A stretch of DNA of 64,000 nucleotides from Sipunculus nudus (taxonomy: Eukaryota > Annelida > Sipuncula > Golfingiida > Sipunculidae), in NCBI GenBank assembly GCA_026874595.1, contig CM049315.1:78413401-78477400 (forward strand), given 5' to 3'. The number at the start of each line of letters is the position of its first letter. Within the stretch, counting starts at the first letter, position 1. The translations under genes and the position numbers were made by a program. The notes beneath the pieces are model-generated. The model was not told where the DNA came from. It saw nothing but the letters and a program-made list of their open reading frames with translations, and made no database searches. Positions 1-12,286 of the stretch are shown piece by piece.

Positions 1-2430
1 GAGGGTTTACAAGAGATAATCGCGAATATAAAACCTTCATTGTGCCACGTGTGCACAATTGAATCTCACATATATTGCGCCGTTAGTGTCAGTATTAGCA
101 TGTATGTACTTGCTTTATTTGATATTTGAATAGAGGCGCCCCTCTGGGCTTTTTTTTTATACATTTTCATGGAATTTTAATTGTATGATTGAGGCTTGCA
201 AATAACAATAATCGTGTAAGTTACTCAGCTGTGTTTTCAGGTATTGTTATGTATATATGTATGTTGCTAATGGTAGTATCTTCAGCTGAACAAGACTGGT
301 GGCGCAACCTGTATTTATTGCCTCAGCCAGGAGGGTACGCTTTCATCCCGTGCATGTGCTTGTGTGTGTGTGTAAATTGTTCACAACATAACCCACGCCA
401 ACTTGAACGGAATCTCATAGGTTTGTCAGGGCATTTCTAGAATCGCTTAGATTTTGGTGTGGTGCGGCACATGGCTCGGGTTCAGGAGCGTCATCAGGAA
501 TATAAAAAATGTACAGCCACTTTTGTATTGATGAATAGGAATATGGGGCGAATAAGTGAATGGGAACACGATTTCTGGAGCAACCCACAAAAGGCACCAA
601 CCATAATGCGGAGGCTTGTATTCCTTAGATTTCGAGTTTCATTTATTTTTTTGCGCTTTTTTTAAGTTCCAGCAATCTGAGCAACATAAAATCCGGCCTG
701 AGTATGTGTAGTATATGCTTAATCATTGTTATAACATTATTGTTTTAAATATTGCTGTAGGATATATACTGTGCTTTATGCAAATGGTATAAATCTTGTT
801 ATACATATTTAAAAAGGTATCATTATACCGAGTGAAACACGATCACTTTTATGTGTTAATTTTTTGTAACATTTTTGTATACACTTGTTATACATTTGTA
901 TACACCTTCATCATCCATTTTTATGAGAACGTTAAGCTTGGCTTAATCCTTTCAGATGAAAAATTCTATGGAAACTATTCACAAAAACTAATATATATCA
1001 TCTAAGGGACACATACTCCTCAGTGAACATTAGATTTGACGTATAATAAAAGCTTCCTTTTATGAGTCTACATATATAGCTTTTAGCTTATATTTACTCA
1101 TATGAGTTGTTTACAACCGGTTTTTTTACACACACTCCAAATTGAACTGGAACCGCGAAAAAGTGGTGGTTATTTTGAGGTGGTCCGTTAACAGAGATTT
1201 TCGTTAGGCGAGGTTTGAACACATAGTGCACTTATAGTTTTATAAGATTGCTTTGTGAATAAAATAACATCCAAATAAAACAGCGAACAGCCCGGTCAGT
1301 TTTGTTCAAACAAAAGGGGAGCAAACCCGTTTCCTTTGCTTTTTGGAAGACAAACAACAAGCAGTTTCCAGCACACGAGGGAGTGAGCTATGTGTACCCT
1401 TCCGCCAGAGTTTATTACTTCTCGAAACGAATCTCTTCTGTTTGGGCACTGTGGGACGGCCGGGACTTCTTGTCTCAACTGTCAAATTTTAAAAGCAAAA
1501 TTTGTTACAATTCAAGGAAACACCTGTTAACATTCCACATGCGTAAGCTTACATAAAATATTACTTATTCTGTTATGTCCTTAACACAAAAAACACAATG
1601 TTTTTAGCCATTAAATAATTCTTATCCAACACACTTGAACGAACTACATTGCCCTCTTCATTTCATTTATACATACGCGGCTTGTGTATTTAGAAGGCCG
1701 GTGCAATTTAGGGTTAGATTTTGACTTCAACAATCATTAAACAGCAGAGCAGTACTGTTGAGAGCCCGAGTCCGCGCAGTGTAATCTATGTGGGGCGGGG
1801 CTTTGTCCAGTGTGTAGGTGACGGTCTTCGTCCTCAACATAGGATACAGATGAAACGAAATGGAAAAGTTGTCAGTCGGTCACCACACCACGGTGTAAAA
1901 CATTCTAATACTGGTTGAGAATCCCTATTTTTTACTAGACGGCAGCACCTATTAGTAACCCTTTCAAACAATATCGACAAGCGCAATTAGCTTCATTCAC
2001 GGAACGTCACGGTTTATTACAAAGAATTCAAAGTTCGATCGTGGAGTGTACGTTTATTTACATTTTTGTGGCATATCTAATTATTTACTGCCTTGTAGGT
2101 GTAGGGCACTGCGTAAAATTAGGATATTTAGCGTAAATATGGATGAAAGTAATTACCATAATTCTCAGTCCATTCATAGCTTTTGAATTGTGGATGGCAG
2201 GTTTGACTTAGTTTGACCATAAGGTCGAGTGTACTGGTCTGAACTTTGACTTGTGCTGCCACCTGATGGTGAAACCCAGCAATCCCTGGTGAAGCAAGTA
2301 GTGGTTAAGAATGTGGCGTGTATCCAAGCGGTTTCATTCCATTTAAATGGCCCATTCATATACCAGATATGGTACATATACGTGAAACATAGTGTGTTCT
2401 CCTTAAAATATTATGGTATCTTCAGATATT
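1..2430. other. Unassigned AT-rich sequence
   Basis: I recognise no gene, RNA or repeat family here. The open frames are short, overlap on both strands and show no family motif. There are several homopolymer T tracts. Nothing in this stretch matches the repeat termini that fill the rest of the window. Confidence 0.5.
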
Positions 2431-4438
2431 TGTATCCGCCAAACGAAGTTTAGCGGATACTATGTTTTTGACCGGGTTCCGCCGCCGCCGCCGCCGCCGC
2501 GTTCCTTTCCGGGGAACTCCTCTGAGGCTACTGGACTGATTTTTCCTAAACTTACACCAATTATCGGGTCACATGTGAACTGGTGCCTAACCAATTGGCG
2601 TTGACCTCTGACCTTTCCTCTCTGCCCAGCGTCCATTTGTGCGCCTGTTTCCACACATAAACCCACATATCTCGGGAACCGTTTGACCAATCAGGAAAAA
2701 TGTTTTGTACAAATGTAGCCCTTGGATAGCTTTATAACATACACAAAAATGGTGGCGCCACCTGCAACCATTTTTGCATTTTTTGGGATAAAATCACTCA
2801 TATCTCGGCAGTGGTTTGACATATCTGCCTAAAATTTTGCAGGTTTATACATCCTGGCCAGCTTTCTTGATTTTATTACAGGTGGCGCAACCTACGTTCT
2901 AGTTTACGCTGCAGACATCAAAGCTCATATCTCGGGAATTGTTTGACCGATTAGGCCAAAATTTTGCATGTGTATAGATCTCACATAGCTCTTTATCATA
3001 CACAAAACTGGAGGGGCAACCTGCAACAATTTTTGCACAGCGTCTGTCTGTTTGTCTGCCGTGGGCTAAAATCACTCATATCTCAGTAGTGATTTTATCA
3101 TGCACAAAACTGGAGGGGCAACCTGCAACCATTTTTGCACAGCGTCTGTCTGTTTGTCTGCCGTGGGCTAAAATCACTCATATCTCAGTAGTGGTTTTAT
3201 CATGCACAAAACTGGAGGGGCCACCTGCAACCATTTTTGCACAGCGTTTCCTACGTTCTAGTTTACGCTGCAGACATCAAAGCTCATATCTCGGGAATTG
3301 TTTGACCGATTAGGCCAAAATTTTGCATATGTATAGATCTCACATAGCTCTTTATCATACACAAAACTGGAGGGGCAACCTGCAACAATTTTTGCACAGC
3401 GTCTGTCTGTTTGTCTGCCGTGGGCTAAAATCACTCATATCTCAGTAGTGATTTTATCATGCACAAAACTGGAGGGGCAACCTGCAACCATTTTTGCACA
3501 GCGTCTGTCTGTTTGTCTGCCGTGGGCTAAAATCACTCATATCTCAGTAGTGGTTTTATCATGCACAAAACTGGAGGGGCCACCTGCAACTATTTTTGCA
3601 CAGCGTCCGTCTGTTTGTCTGCCGTGGGATAAAACCACTCATATCTCGGCAGTGGTTTGACATATCTGCATAACATTTTGCAGGTTTATACATCCTGGAC
3701 AGCTTTCTTGATTTTATTACAAGTGGCGCCACCTACGTTCTAGTTAACGCTGCAGACATCCAAGCTCATATCTCGGGAACCGTTTGACCGATTGGGCCAA
3801 AATTGTGCATGTGTATAGGTCTCACATAGCTCTTTATCATACACAAAACTGGAGGGGCAACCTGCAACCATTTTTGCACAGCGTCTGTCTGTTTGTCTGC
3901 CGTGGGCTAAAATCACTCATATCTCAGTAGTGGTTTGACTTATCTGCCTAAAATTTTGCAGGTTTATACATCTTGGATAGCTTTCTCGACTTTTTTGCAG
4001 GTGGCGCCACCTACATTTTATGTTTATGCTGCAGACATTCAGGCTTATATTCAGGACTGGTTTGACATATCCCCCTGAAATTTTGCATTTATATAGATCT
4101 CACATAGCTCTTAATTATCCACAAAATTGGTGGCGCTACCTGCCACCATTTTTGCACAAGTCCTTCTGTTTATCTGCTGTGGGATAAAATCACTCATATA
4201 CATTTAGTGGTTTGACTTATCTGCCTAAAATTTTGCGTATGTATACAACTTGGACAGCTTTCTGGATTTTGTGGTAGGTGGCGCAACCTACATTCACATT
4301 TCTGCTGCAGACATCCATGTTAATATGCAACACACCTCACACTATTTCCCCTTGCCACTCAATCCATGCCTCACTTTACCCGTTCCACTCTGATTTTGGC
4401 CGATACACGTAGTCGCTTGTCGACTACCCGTATTCTAG
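2431..4438 (+). mobile_element. Type B Helitron-like element with tandem core
   Basis: The 5' end is an imperfect hairpin, GTATCCGCCAAAC (2,432-2,444), three-base loop, GTTTAGCGGATAC (2,448-2,460), with one mismatch. A CCG run follows at about 2,479-2,500. The core is a tandem array of roughly 280-290 bp units, each with two GGTGGCGCCACC-like palindromes and the phrase ATATCTCGGGAACCGTTTGA. The 3' end has a perfect 7-bp stem, GTAGTCG (4,409-4,415), loop CTTGT, CGACTAC (4,421-4,427), then seven bases and a terminal CTAG followed by T (4,435-4,438). A 3' hairpin a few bases before CTRR-T is the Helitron hallmark. The subterminal GGCCGATAC at 4,399 is a one-base variant of the inverse of the 5' GTATCCGCC. 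No coding capacity is seen, so this is non-autonomous. Frames inside it that look protein-like are core repeats. Confidence 0.7.
2891..3607 (+). repeat. 359-bp recent tandem duplication in type B core
   Basis: Bases 2,891-3,249 recur at 3,250-3,608 with very few differences; identical 5' halves of open frames start at 3,089 and 3,448, exactly 359 bp apart. Within each copy a shorter unit of about 100 bp (ACTGGAGGGG palindrome region plus the GTCTGTCTGTTTGTCTGCCG phrase) is itself repeated. The high identity compared with the surrounding diverged core repeats points to a recent local expansion. Confidence 0.75.
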
Positions 4439-5650
4439 TTAGATATAAAATTGTTTGGTTACTCGATCGTTGGCGCTAAACATAAACAGCTGGCATTCCA
4501 ACTGGTGGTCTCACATCGCAACTTCACATATCAAAATATATCCAAGATTGAAATCAGTTTTTCCTCTGTGTTTCTTTTTTTTTCATTTTTTTTCTCCTTG
4601 TCTGGGAGTTATCGCGCATGCTCAAGGATTGACCTCTTTTCACGCAGTCTTGTTTTGGTAAACAAACACATGTATACATTATTTATAAATTCACAGAACC
4701 ATAAGAACGTGTAAAACAGGTGAATTGGAAATACTAGGTCTGCGTGCCATGGTGGTTTCCTGAGAAAGTTTATAATTCAGCAAAATAAACATAAAGTGTG
4801 GAAATTATACACATATTATTTGTAAAGGATTATGTATCTTTAACAAAGGGAAAGTTATTTCAAGGAGTTTTGAGCGGATGACGGCATATCTTATGAGGAT
4901 AGGAATTCAAGCAAGAAACACTAATAAAATTAACGATATCCTACCCCGGGGGTTTGCAATGGTTTCCATTGATGCCAGTAATGTCGCAAACCTGGAGAAT
5001 ATCCTTTGTCAAGTGCTTGTGGGCCAAGTACTTAAAACTTGGAAATAGTACTTGAAAAAAGCCGGAGAATCAACTGAGTATATGTACACGTACCCACGCC
5101 GATGTATCAGTAACCAGCTGACCCCATCTGTTGGTGGACCTTCAAGCTGTAATATAAATTCTTTTTATGCCTCCTCAGGAATCGATCGTTTGTTACTTGG
5201 TCGGCTTGTCTGTTTGCAACGTCATGGAAAAAGTTCTAAACATATTTCAATGAAATTTTGGAGATTGCTAGGATGACATCAAAGGACCTTTCCATTAAAT
5301 TATAATATACAGAGTGATTTTAGAGTGAATGTGGATCACTATTTTATATTTTTAATTCAGAGATTTCTATACAGGCTATTGTGAGAAAGAATAGTTTCTT
5401 TGTCCCGATCGAGGGCGAGTGCCTTTTATTTGTATTAGGGCTTTGTTCTATAAGGTTGGTCTGTGATAGACAAACATTTCCTGTTTAGCTACATGTACAT
5501 AGCAGAGGTGTGATTAGGATCCTTGCAAAATTTGGGGTCTTAATATATTAATGATTTCCGATTTCAACGGATTTATTTGGAGCTGTGCACTCATGCTTTG
5601 TGTTACACCATCTAACATTTTCTGCTTATATTTTCATTTTGTAATACCAG
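4439..5650. other. Unassigned sequence
   Basis: No gene or known repeat is recognised. The two overlapping frames near 4,451-4,714 lie over T-rich low-complexity DNA. The stretch precedes the candidate exon at 5,651 and could be intronic, which I cannot test. Confidence 0.4.
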
Positions 5651-5877
5651 GGTTACTTTACATTGAAACTCGTCTCGAACTCCACCACTCAGAAAGTTGT
5701 TGGCAAAATATGCATTCATTTTCTTATCAATTTCCAACAAGGCACAAGAAAATGCTCGAAAAAGACACGTCTTCTCCAATGCGACTATACAGTAGTCGGG
5801 AAACTAATACCTGTATGGGCTCAAATAAACGAAATCATTCAACTCACCACAGAGCCAATGTCTGACTTGATATTGAG
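5651..5877 (+). CDS. Candidate internal exon, product unknown
   Basis: A 227-bp stretch is open in one frame (75 codons plus two bases) and is bounded by a good acceptor, TAATACCAG at 5,642-5,650, and a good donor, TTGAG then GTAGCT at 5,878. The predicted peptide starts GYFTLKLVSN and ends TTEPMSDLIL. Its composition is ordinary for a globular protein (balanced hydrophobic and charged residues, three cysteines), unlike the low-complexity frames around it. I do not recognise the family. A second long frame on the same strand (5,551-5,865) is shifted and looks like its shadow. No neighbouring exon of the same gene was identified. It could be a real internal exon of a host gene, a relic, or chance. 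Confidence 0.4.
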
Positions 5878-6084
5878 GTAGCTTGATACCTCCACAGCAC
5901 TATAAGGAAGGAAGTACTGTCAAATTGTGGTACCAGTTTTGTGGTAATGATCGTTTTGCATCAGCCGCTTGACCGTTCGAGCAGGAAAATGATAAAGGGA
6001 AAAGGGTAACTAAAATAAATATCTTGGCTTCTTATCAAACAATCTATATAATGAAGATATTTCTGGAGAGGTCTTAACAACCAT

Positions 6085-6103
6085 GTATATATATATATAT
6101 ATA
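6085..6103. repeat. Short (TA)n tract
   Basis: An uninterrupted run of about nine TA units, preceded by CATG. Confidence 0.9.
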
Positions 6104-6119
6104 ATTTAAAACACATTTC

Positions 6120-6800
<681 letters not shown>

Positions 6801-8631
6801 AGGTTACTATGTTAACTGTAACTTTTGTCATAGCAGGTGACGATTAGTCTGAATCTCTCTGGTCTTCATCATCATCTTATTACTTAACATGATGTTTGGT
6901 TTTGCGCATTCGTGACTTCCATATTAGTTGACCAGCGGGTGGGCTAATCCTGAACTAGAGTATATAAAAACGATTTTGCATTACCTAATTTATCACAATT
7001 GTTTCAACATATTTTCAAATTATAATTTCGAATCGGTAAGTTTAAATATGAGAACGTTACTAGTATAGTGTACGTTACTAAAGCCCAGTACAATGAAAAA
7101 TACTTGACAAGGAAGAAACTATCTTCAAAGGACATTTTAATATTTACTTTAGACGCCTGACTGTATATACTAGTGTATTTAAATGTGCTGCATAAAAAGT
7201 GCTTATTTTTTTTATGAATAATGCAATGTTTGCAAAAAAGACTTTTTTCTTGAATCAGTATATATGTACAATGACCAATAGAAGTAAATATTAATAAAGA
7301 TAATTCAACGTTCAAATACAACTATTTATAAAATCATAGCTTGGGCTGCTAACGTTTAGACCAAGGTTTGATAAAAGGTGTGTTGAAATGTAAGTAACTA
7401 ATCAGTTGCTCCCTAATGATTATTCCTGTATTATTTAGAACTAGAGATTATTGACTGATCCTGTATCTTGAGGATAAAGACTCATCGACGGAATCACTAA
7501 AACCATTAAAGAGTTTACTATTTCAACATTATTACAAACATTATGTTTTTTATATCCAGTCAGCCCAGCACGGTTGTGTGCAATGAATGCCGGAGACCTC
7601 ATCTAGTCATCTATTATGTAACTAATGCTGCAGTTCCCTACTTTAATCCCTATAAACATAATATATGATTTGTCAAGGTATATATAATATTATCATAAAG
7701 TATTCTGATGCGATTTCAGACCTCTGGGCGTGAATACGTGCCCATCTTCTGAAAGGATAGGGAAGGGTGCCAACGTACAGCAGCTAAATGCTTGGTATGC
7801 AGCCATTCCATGAGTGAGGGAATCCCTGGGGAATACCATATGATGTTAGTCTCGCTAGATTTATTTTTATTTTGAGATAAATAATTTTATGGGTGCATAG
7901 TAATATTGACATTGTCTTATTTTTTAAGGTTGCGTTGATATTTTTTCATATGAAGAAGTTTATTGGGTCTTTTTTTCATATGAAACAGTTCATTGGCTTC
8001 AGTTTATTTAAAAGTTATTATTTATATTTTTAAGGTTATCAACCAATCCGAGAAGGGAATCATGTGTTGCTATTAATGGATAAATACCACTTCAGACAAT
8101 CCAAGATTAAGTGCTGCTACCAGTGAGAAAAGCCATTATTTCTGTCAAGATATTATGGCTCTTTATGTGAAAGACCAACAGAAGTGATTAAATGTAGATT
8201 TTAATCAAGAAACATAAAAAACCTAAACTAGATTTTAAGGACTGAAATAATAAATCACCTTATTATCAATCAAACTCGGAAATCTGCTGTAAGCAGCCTT
8301 CCCTATGCTTTCAGAAAAAGGCTGAAATATTCACGGCCATAGGTCTTAAATTGCATTAAAATACTTTATTTTCATATTATTATATATATCTTGATAAAGC
8401 ATCATATGAGGAGCCTGAAAAAGACTTTTCACTCAGGTGGAAAATATGCAAAAAATCATTCAAAAGGATTTTTACATTAAGAATTATTTATTCTCATATC
8501 GACCATGTCACTGCTGGAACAATAAAAAGTTAACCTTTAGAAAAGGTATAACACAGTGTCATACGCAACGCGGTTTCAGAGAAAACTTAGGACAAAGGCG
8601 GAGTGAATTCCTTTTATAAGTATTATATATA

Positions 8632-9157
8632 TATGACAGCAGCATGCCAAACATGAAACAAATAATATCGGCACATAACCAAAAGCTCCTAAGCCAGAAA
8701 AGAGAGAAAGGAAACACGGAAGTTAACAACGCAAATTGCAACTGCAGAAATAAAAATGAATGCCCGATCAAGGAAGGATGTTTAACACGGAGTGTAATTT
8801 ACCAGGCCACAGTCACTCGGCAAGACAATAACCACACCGAAACATATATTGGACTGACAGAGAACACATTCAAAACACGGTACTACGGACACACCAGCAG
8901 CTTTAAAAACGAGAAATACAGAAACAGCACCACGTTGAGCCAGAGTGTATGGACCCTGAAAGACGAAAAAACACCATAGGGCCTATATGCCATCAGTTGG
9001 AAAATACTCGCGAAACGCAAGCCATATTCAACCACTACAAAGAAATGTAATTTATGTAACACGGAGAAATATTTCATCCTATGCAGCCCGGAACAGAAAT
9101 AATAGAAGCGAACCAACCTCCACATGTAAACACAGGGCCAAGCACCTGCTGTGTAAT
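8632..9157 (+). pseudogene. Penelope-like element C-terminus with GIY-YIG domain, broken
   Basis: From ATG at 8,644 the frame gives MPNMKQIISAHN, then a cysteine cluster (residues 32, 34, 40, 46; CNC, C, C) and a GIY-YIG-type core: VIY (51-53), TYIG (67-70), R79 and H83, SF and WTLK. This order is that of the C-terminal endonuclease of Penelope-like retroelements, which reverse-transcribe at nicked or telomeric ends. TAG at 8,977 interrupts it, but the same frame resumes with AISWKILAKRKPY and a CNLC..EKYFILC segment. A frameshift near 9,097 then leads to a STCKHRAKHLLCN-like end. The reverse transcriptase part is missing upstream, so this is a 5'-truncated dead copy. Confidence 0.75.
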
Positions 9158-10806
9158 ATCAAGTAATCCTACAAATCCCCACCAAATAAACACAATAGCC
9201 ACCTGAACCTTAACGAACACAATAACCCAAGCTTGATCCAGCTAATTTAAACGGACTAAATTCACACATTATCATTTCAGTTTGTACCTGAGGAGTGGGC
9301 TGGCTAGCAAGCTGAACCAACGAAACAGTACAGTACATCATGAAATCAAGCACCAATGAACCAAGGGTGCACATTCATACAAATTTAAGCACCAATAGTA
9401 CATGTCTATCGAGGTCTGACCAATTGGGTTCGGGTCCGCAAAAACGGATGAAAAACGATGCCAGAGTTTAACAGTTTATTTATAATGACCTGAAATGTAA
9501 AGAGAATCGGTGGAGAACTGCACACTGACAGTTGTATGGAATGAGCTGGTCTCTTAAGATACCAGTAACAATAGGCTATAGGCCTATAGGCCCTACCCAA
9601 TATTAAATTTGACAATAATGCAGGCACGCATCCAGCTTTTTTTTACAGGGAGGGGTCAACGGGTGTCATGCATAAAATTTCTATAGAAAAAGGTCGTTGG
9701 TTGAGAGCAGGGAGGGGTATAGACCCACCAAACCCCCCCGTCATGCATAGGCTTTGTCTAAAAAATGTCGTTTATTGAGAACTGCCCCCCCCCCCCCCCC
9801 TGGATCGATCTACGCCCCCACCCCCCTGGATCGATCCACGCCTGTAATGAATGACAAGATAACATTGAAAATACGAATCTGACAATTCCTTTGCAGTGAC
9901 TGTTCCCGCTAAACCTTCACGTAAGGTGATTGCGTACGGTTATATTCCAAAAGTGACATCCCGATAAGCTATTAGGAGGGAGATGACCGAAATACTGCCA
10001 GGTGCGGAGGTTTTACTGTAATGTACAATGGCGGAATAATCGAAAAGAAAAAATAGTCCTGCACTGTTTTCTTGTCCACTTAAAGGGAAACCTGTATGGA
10101 TTACTAAGGTATTGTCAGGTCCTGAACAATTCTTTTTTAATAACCTTATCCTGTTTATATTACTTCACATTAAATGTAATATACGATACACCTTATATGC
10201 ATGCGGTTGGGCCTATTAATCACGGCCCTATGTTGTGTTAGCGGACGTAAACTTAAGTGAAGCGGAGTATTTTGACGCGCCCGCCAATTTCCTGTCAAAC
10301 AGCTGGGGTTAAAAATATTAATACGCTGGCCTATACATTTAGATCAACTAATCAGTTCTGAGCGTGTAATTCTAAACAAAGTTAACATCAGTGACACGCG
10401 AGAATCAAAACGTTCGGATAATATACAGAGTGTTTTACGAGATCATAGATCGTATATGACAACTGCATTTGCTTTGGATTTGGACCTACTTCTCTCGCAG
10501 GAGGAAAGTTCCTACAAGGTAGTGACAAGTAGTAGTGCTATGTTCATTTCGAAACATCTTCTAATTTAGGCACCTGCAGCGGTGAGTAAATACGTCCAAG
10601 TTTAATTTTTGAGGTAAAATGCCTATTCCTGCCACCATTAAACATGTTTAACAGTAAAATATGCGTGGAAATGTCGGATGTGATACTTTTCCTGAGGCGA
10701 TAGCTTTATTTGTTTTCAAATTAGAAGGTAGAAAAGTAGTTGCCAGCCGCTTCACTAGGTGGCGACTCTGTTAGATGTTAGAGGAACGTATTTCCCAAGC
10801 CCTGTA
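9158..10806. other. Unassigned sequence with poly-C tract
   Basis: No gene is recognised. A clean 23-codon frame (LRSGLASKLNQRN...) near 9,291-9,362 might be the tail of the Penelope-like element. A poly-C run lies at about 9,784-9,800, followed by two near-identical TGGATCGATC copies. Two diverged units of the 34-bp minisatellite seen at 11.8-12.15 kb occur at about 9,346-9,402. Confidence 0.4.
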
Positions 10807-10807
10807 T

Positions 10808-11365
10808 AATAAGATAAGATAAGATCAGATCAGATAACATTTATTAGCCTTCAGTTCCAGGAATTTGTTGTTGACTTGCAATTCATTACATAAAAAATAA
10901 ATAAGTAAATAGATAGATAAATACATAAAAATAATACATAAAAATCACACATAACATATTGACTATGCATGTAAAATTAAGCATGTAAAAATGATAAAAC
11001 AGATAATTCTGCAGGTAAAACACATAATTCAAAACATTAAATTTCTAAGAGGGTTGTGAGTTAAAAAGTTTAATACTGTGTGGTACGAGAGATTTTTTAA
11101 AACGAGTTGTTCTGCAGAATATTGTATCTAGGCGTTTACCTGAAGGTAAAAAACGGCACTCTGAATATAGGGGATGTGTTTTGTCATTCATGACCTTAGA
11201 TATGAAGGCCATTGTTTTGGTTTCACAGATTTCCTGGTGTGTGGCAAGAGAAGTACCAGTTATTCTACTACTTCTCTTCCTGGTATTATTCAACTGTTTC
11301 TTTAACTTATCAGATATATTTGTAAACCAGCAACCCAGTGAATAAGTAAGTGAATATAAGGTAAT
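10808..11365 (-). mobile_element. LINE 3' fragment (reverse transcriptase C-terminus)
   Basis: Minus-strand frame from about 11,365 to 11,045 reads SLTYSLGCWFTNISDK, then HPLYSECRFLPSGKR and FKKSLVPHSIKLFNSQ. This is the typical end of non-LTR retrotransposon polymerases (CW.GN.S..., LPSGRR..., SF.P.AI..LN). The stop at 11,045 is followed by about 200 bp of 3' untranslated sequence and a simple tail, (TTATC)n on the minus strand, at 10,808-10,837. Such a 3' microsatellite is common for CR1/Rex-type LINEs. The copy is 5'-truncated where it meets type A repeat DNA at about 11,365. The longer 143-codon frame is a chimera: its first 37 or so residues are read through the neighbouring repeat. Confidence 0.75.
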
Positions 11366-11366
11366 A

Positions 11367-11797
11367 TAAGCAATAATCCTTTGTCCGTCGTCCGTCCGTC
11401 TGGCTGTCCGTCCGTTAACCAGGCACAAATCATAACCGCTGGACCTGGAAGTGGAATCTTCTAAATTGACATGCACGGAGGTCCATGAAAAATTTCCATG
11501 GAAACCTGAAATTAGGTCTGCTACCCATATTCTTCAAGCTATGGGGCTCCGAATATCACCCAAAATGAAGGAAACTTTGATACAAAAGCTCAAGTTTCTG
11601 AACAATTAATGCATTGATCACCATGATTCTTTGCATGGATATTGATCATGGAGTGTTTCATCAGTTTCTGCAGACTGGTGGCGCCACCTGTATTTTTTCG
11701 ACTTTTTATAATTTTTCCTCTATTTTTGAGACCTTAAAAGCTGCTGTCATCTGTAAAAAGAGCACAAATCATAATGACTGGAGCTAGAATATTCAAT
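11367..11797 (+). repeat. Type A core fragment
   Basis: Begins inside the type A 5' region (GCAATAATCCTTTGTCCGTCGTCC), includes the GTCCGTC run, the GGACCTGGAA and GAGCTATGGGGCTCCGAA phrases, and one exact GGTGGCGCCACC at 11,677-11,688. The subterminal inverted repeat is missing at both ends, so it is a fragment lying between a LINE and a minisatellite. Confidence 0.75.
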
Positions 11798-12150
11798 AGT
11801 GTACATTTGTACAAAGCACCAATTAACCAATGTTGCACTTTCATACAAAGCACCAATTAACCAATAGTACACATTCATACAAACCCCCAATTAACCAATA
11901 GTACACATTCATACAAAGCACCAATACTGCACATTCATACAAAGCACCAATTAACCAACGTTGCACTTTCATACAAAGCACCAATGCAAGAAACCATTAG
12001 TACACAATTATACAAATCACAAATTTATCAATATTACACATTCATACACATCACAAATTGTACAATTTCATACAAAACACCAGTTAACCAATGGTACACA
12101 TTCATACAAATCACCAGTTAACAAAAGTATATATTTGTAAAAAGCACTTA
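11797..12150 (+). repeat. 34-bp minisatellite, about ten degenerate units
   Basis: The unit reads approximately CATACAAAGCACCAATT followed by AACCAATAGTACACATT (34 bp). Some units are cut to about 20 bp by loss of the AACCAATAG part. Divergence rises toward the 3' end. It lies directly downstream of the type A fragment. Two further units occur near 9,346-9,402 beside the Penelope-like relic. Confidence 0.8.
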
Positions 12151-12286
12151 TTAACCTGTAGCCTACCAGATTCCTGTAAGTGTCTGTAAGTTTGTGTCAC
12201 ATGTTGATCTTTTAAAGTGTCTTCCATTGTAACCTATAATGGTGCTACCTAAGCCTTTTTCCAGCATGTTGGCATGTAAAGTGATT

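Noticed and set aside
3089-3660. Repeated frames starting MILSCTKLEGQ as a repeat protein
   Set aside because: They are readings through the type B core; the same phrases appear in other frames and strands at 22, 49, 53 and 61 kb with stops.
11045-11476. 143-codon minus-strand frame as an intact host gene
   Set aside because: The first 37 or so residues are read through type A repeat DNA; the rest is a LINE polymerase end. It is a chance fusion across an insertion border.
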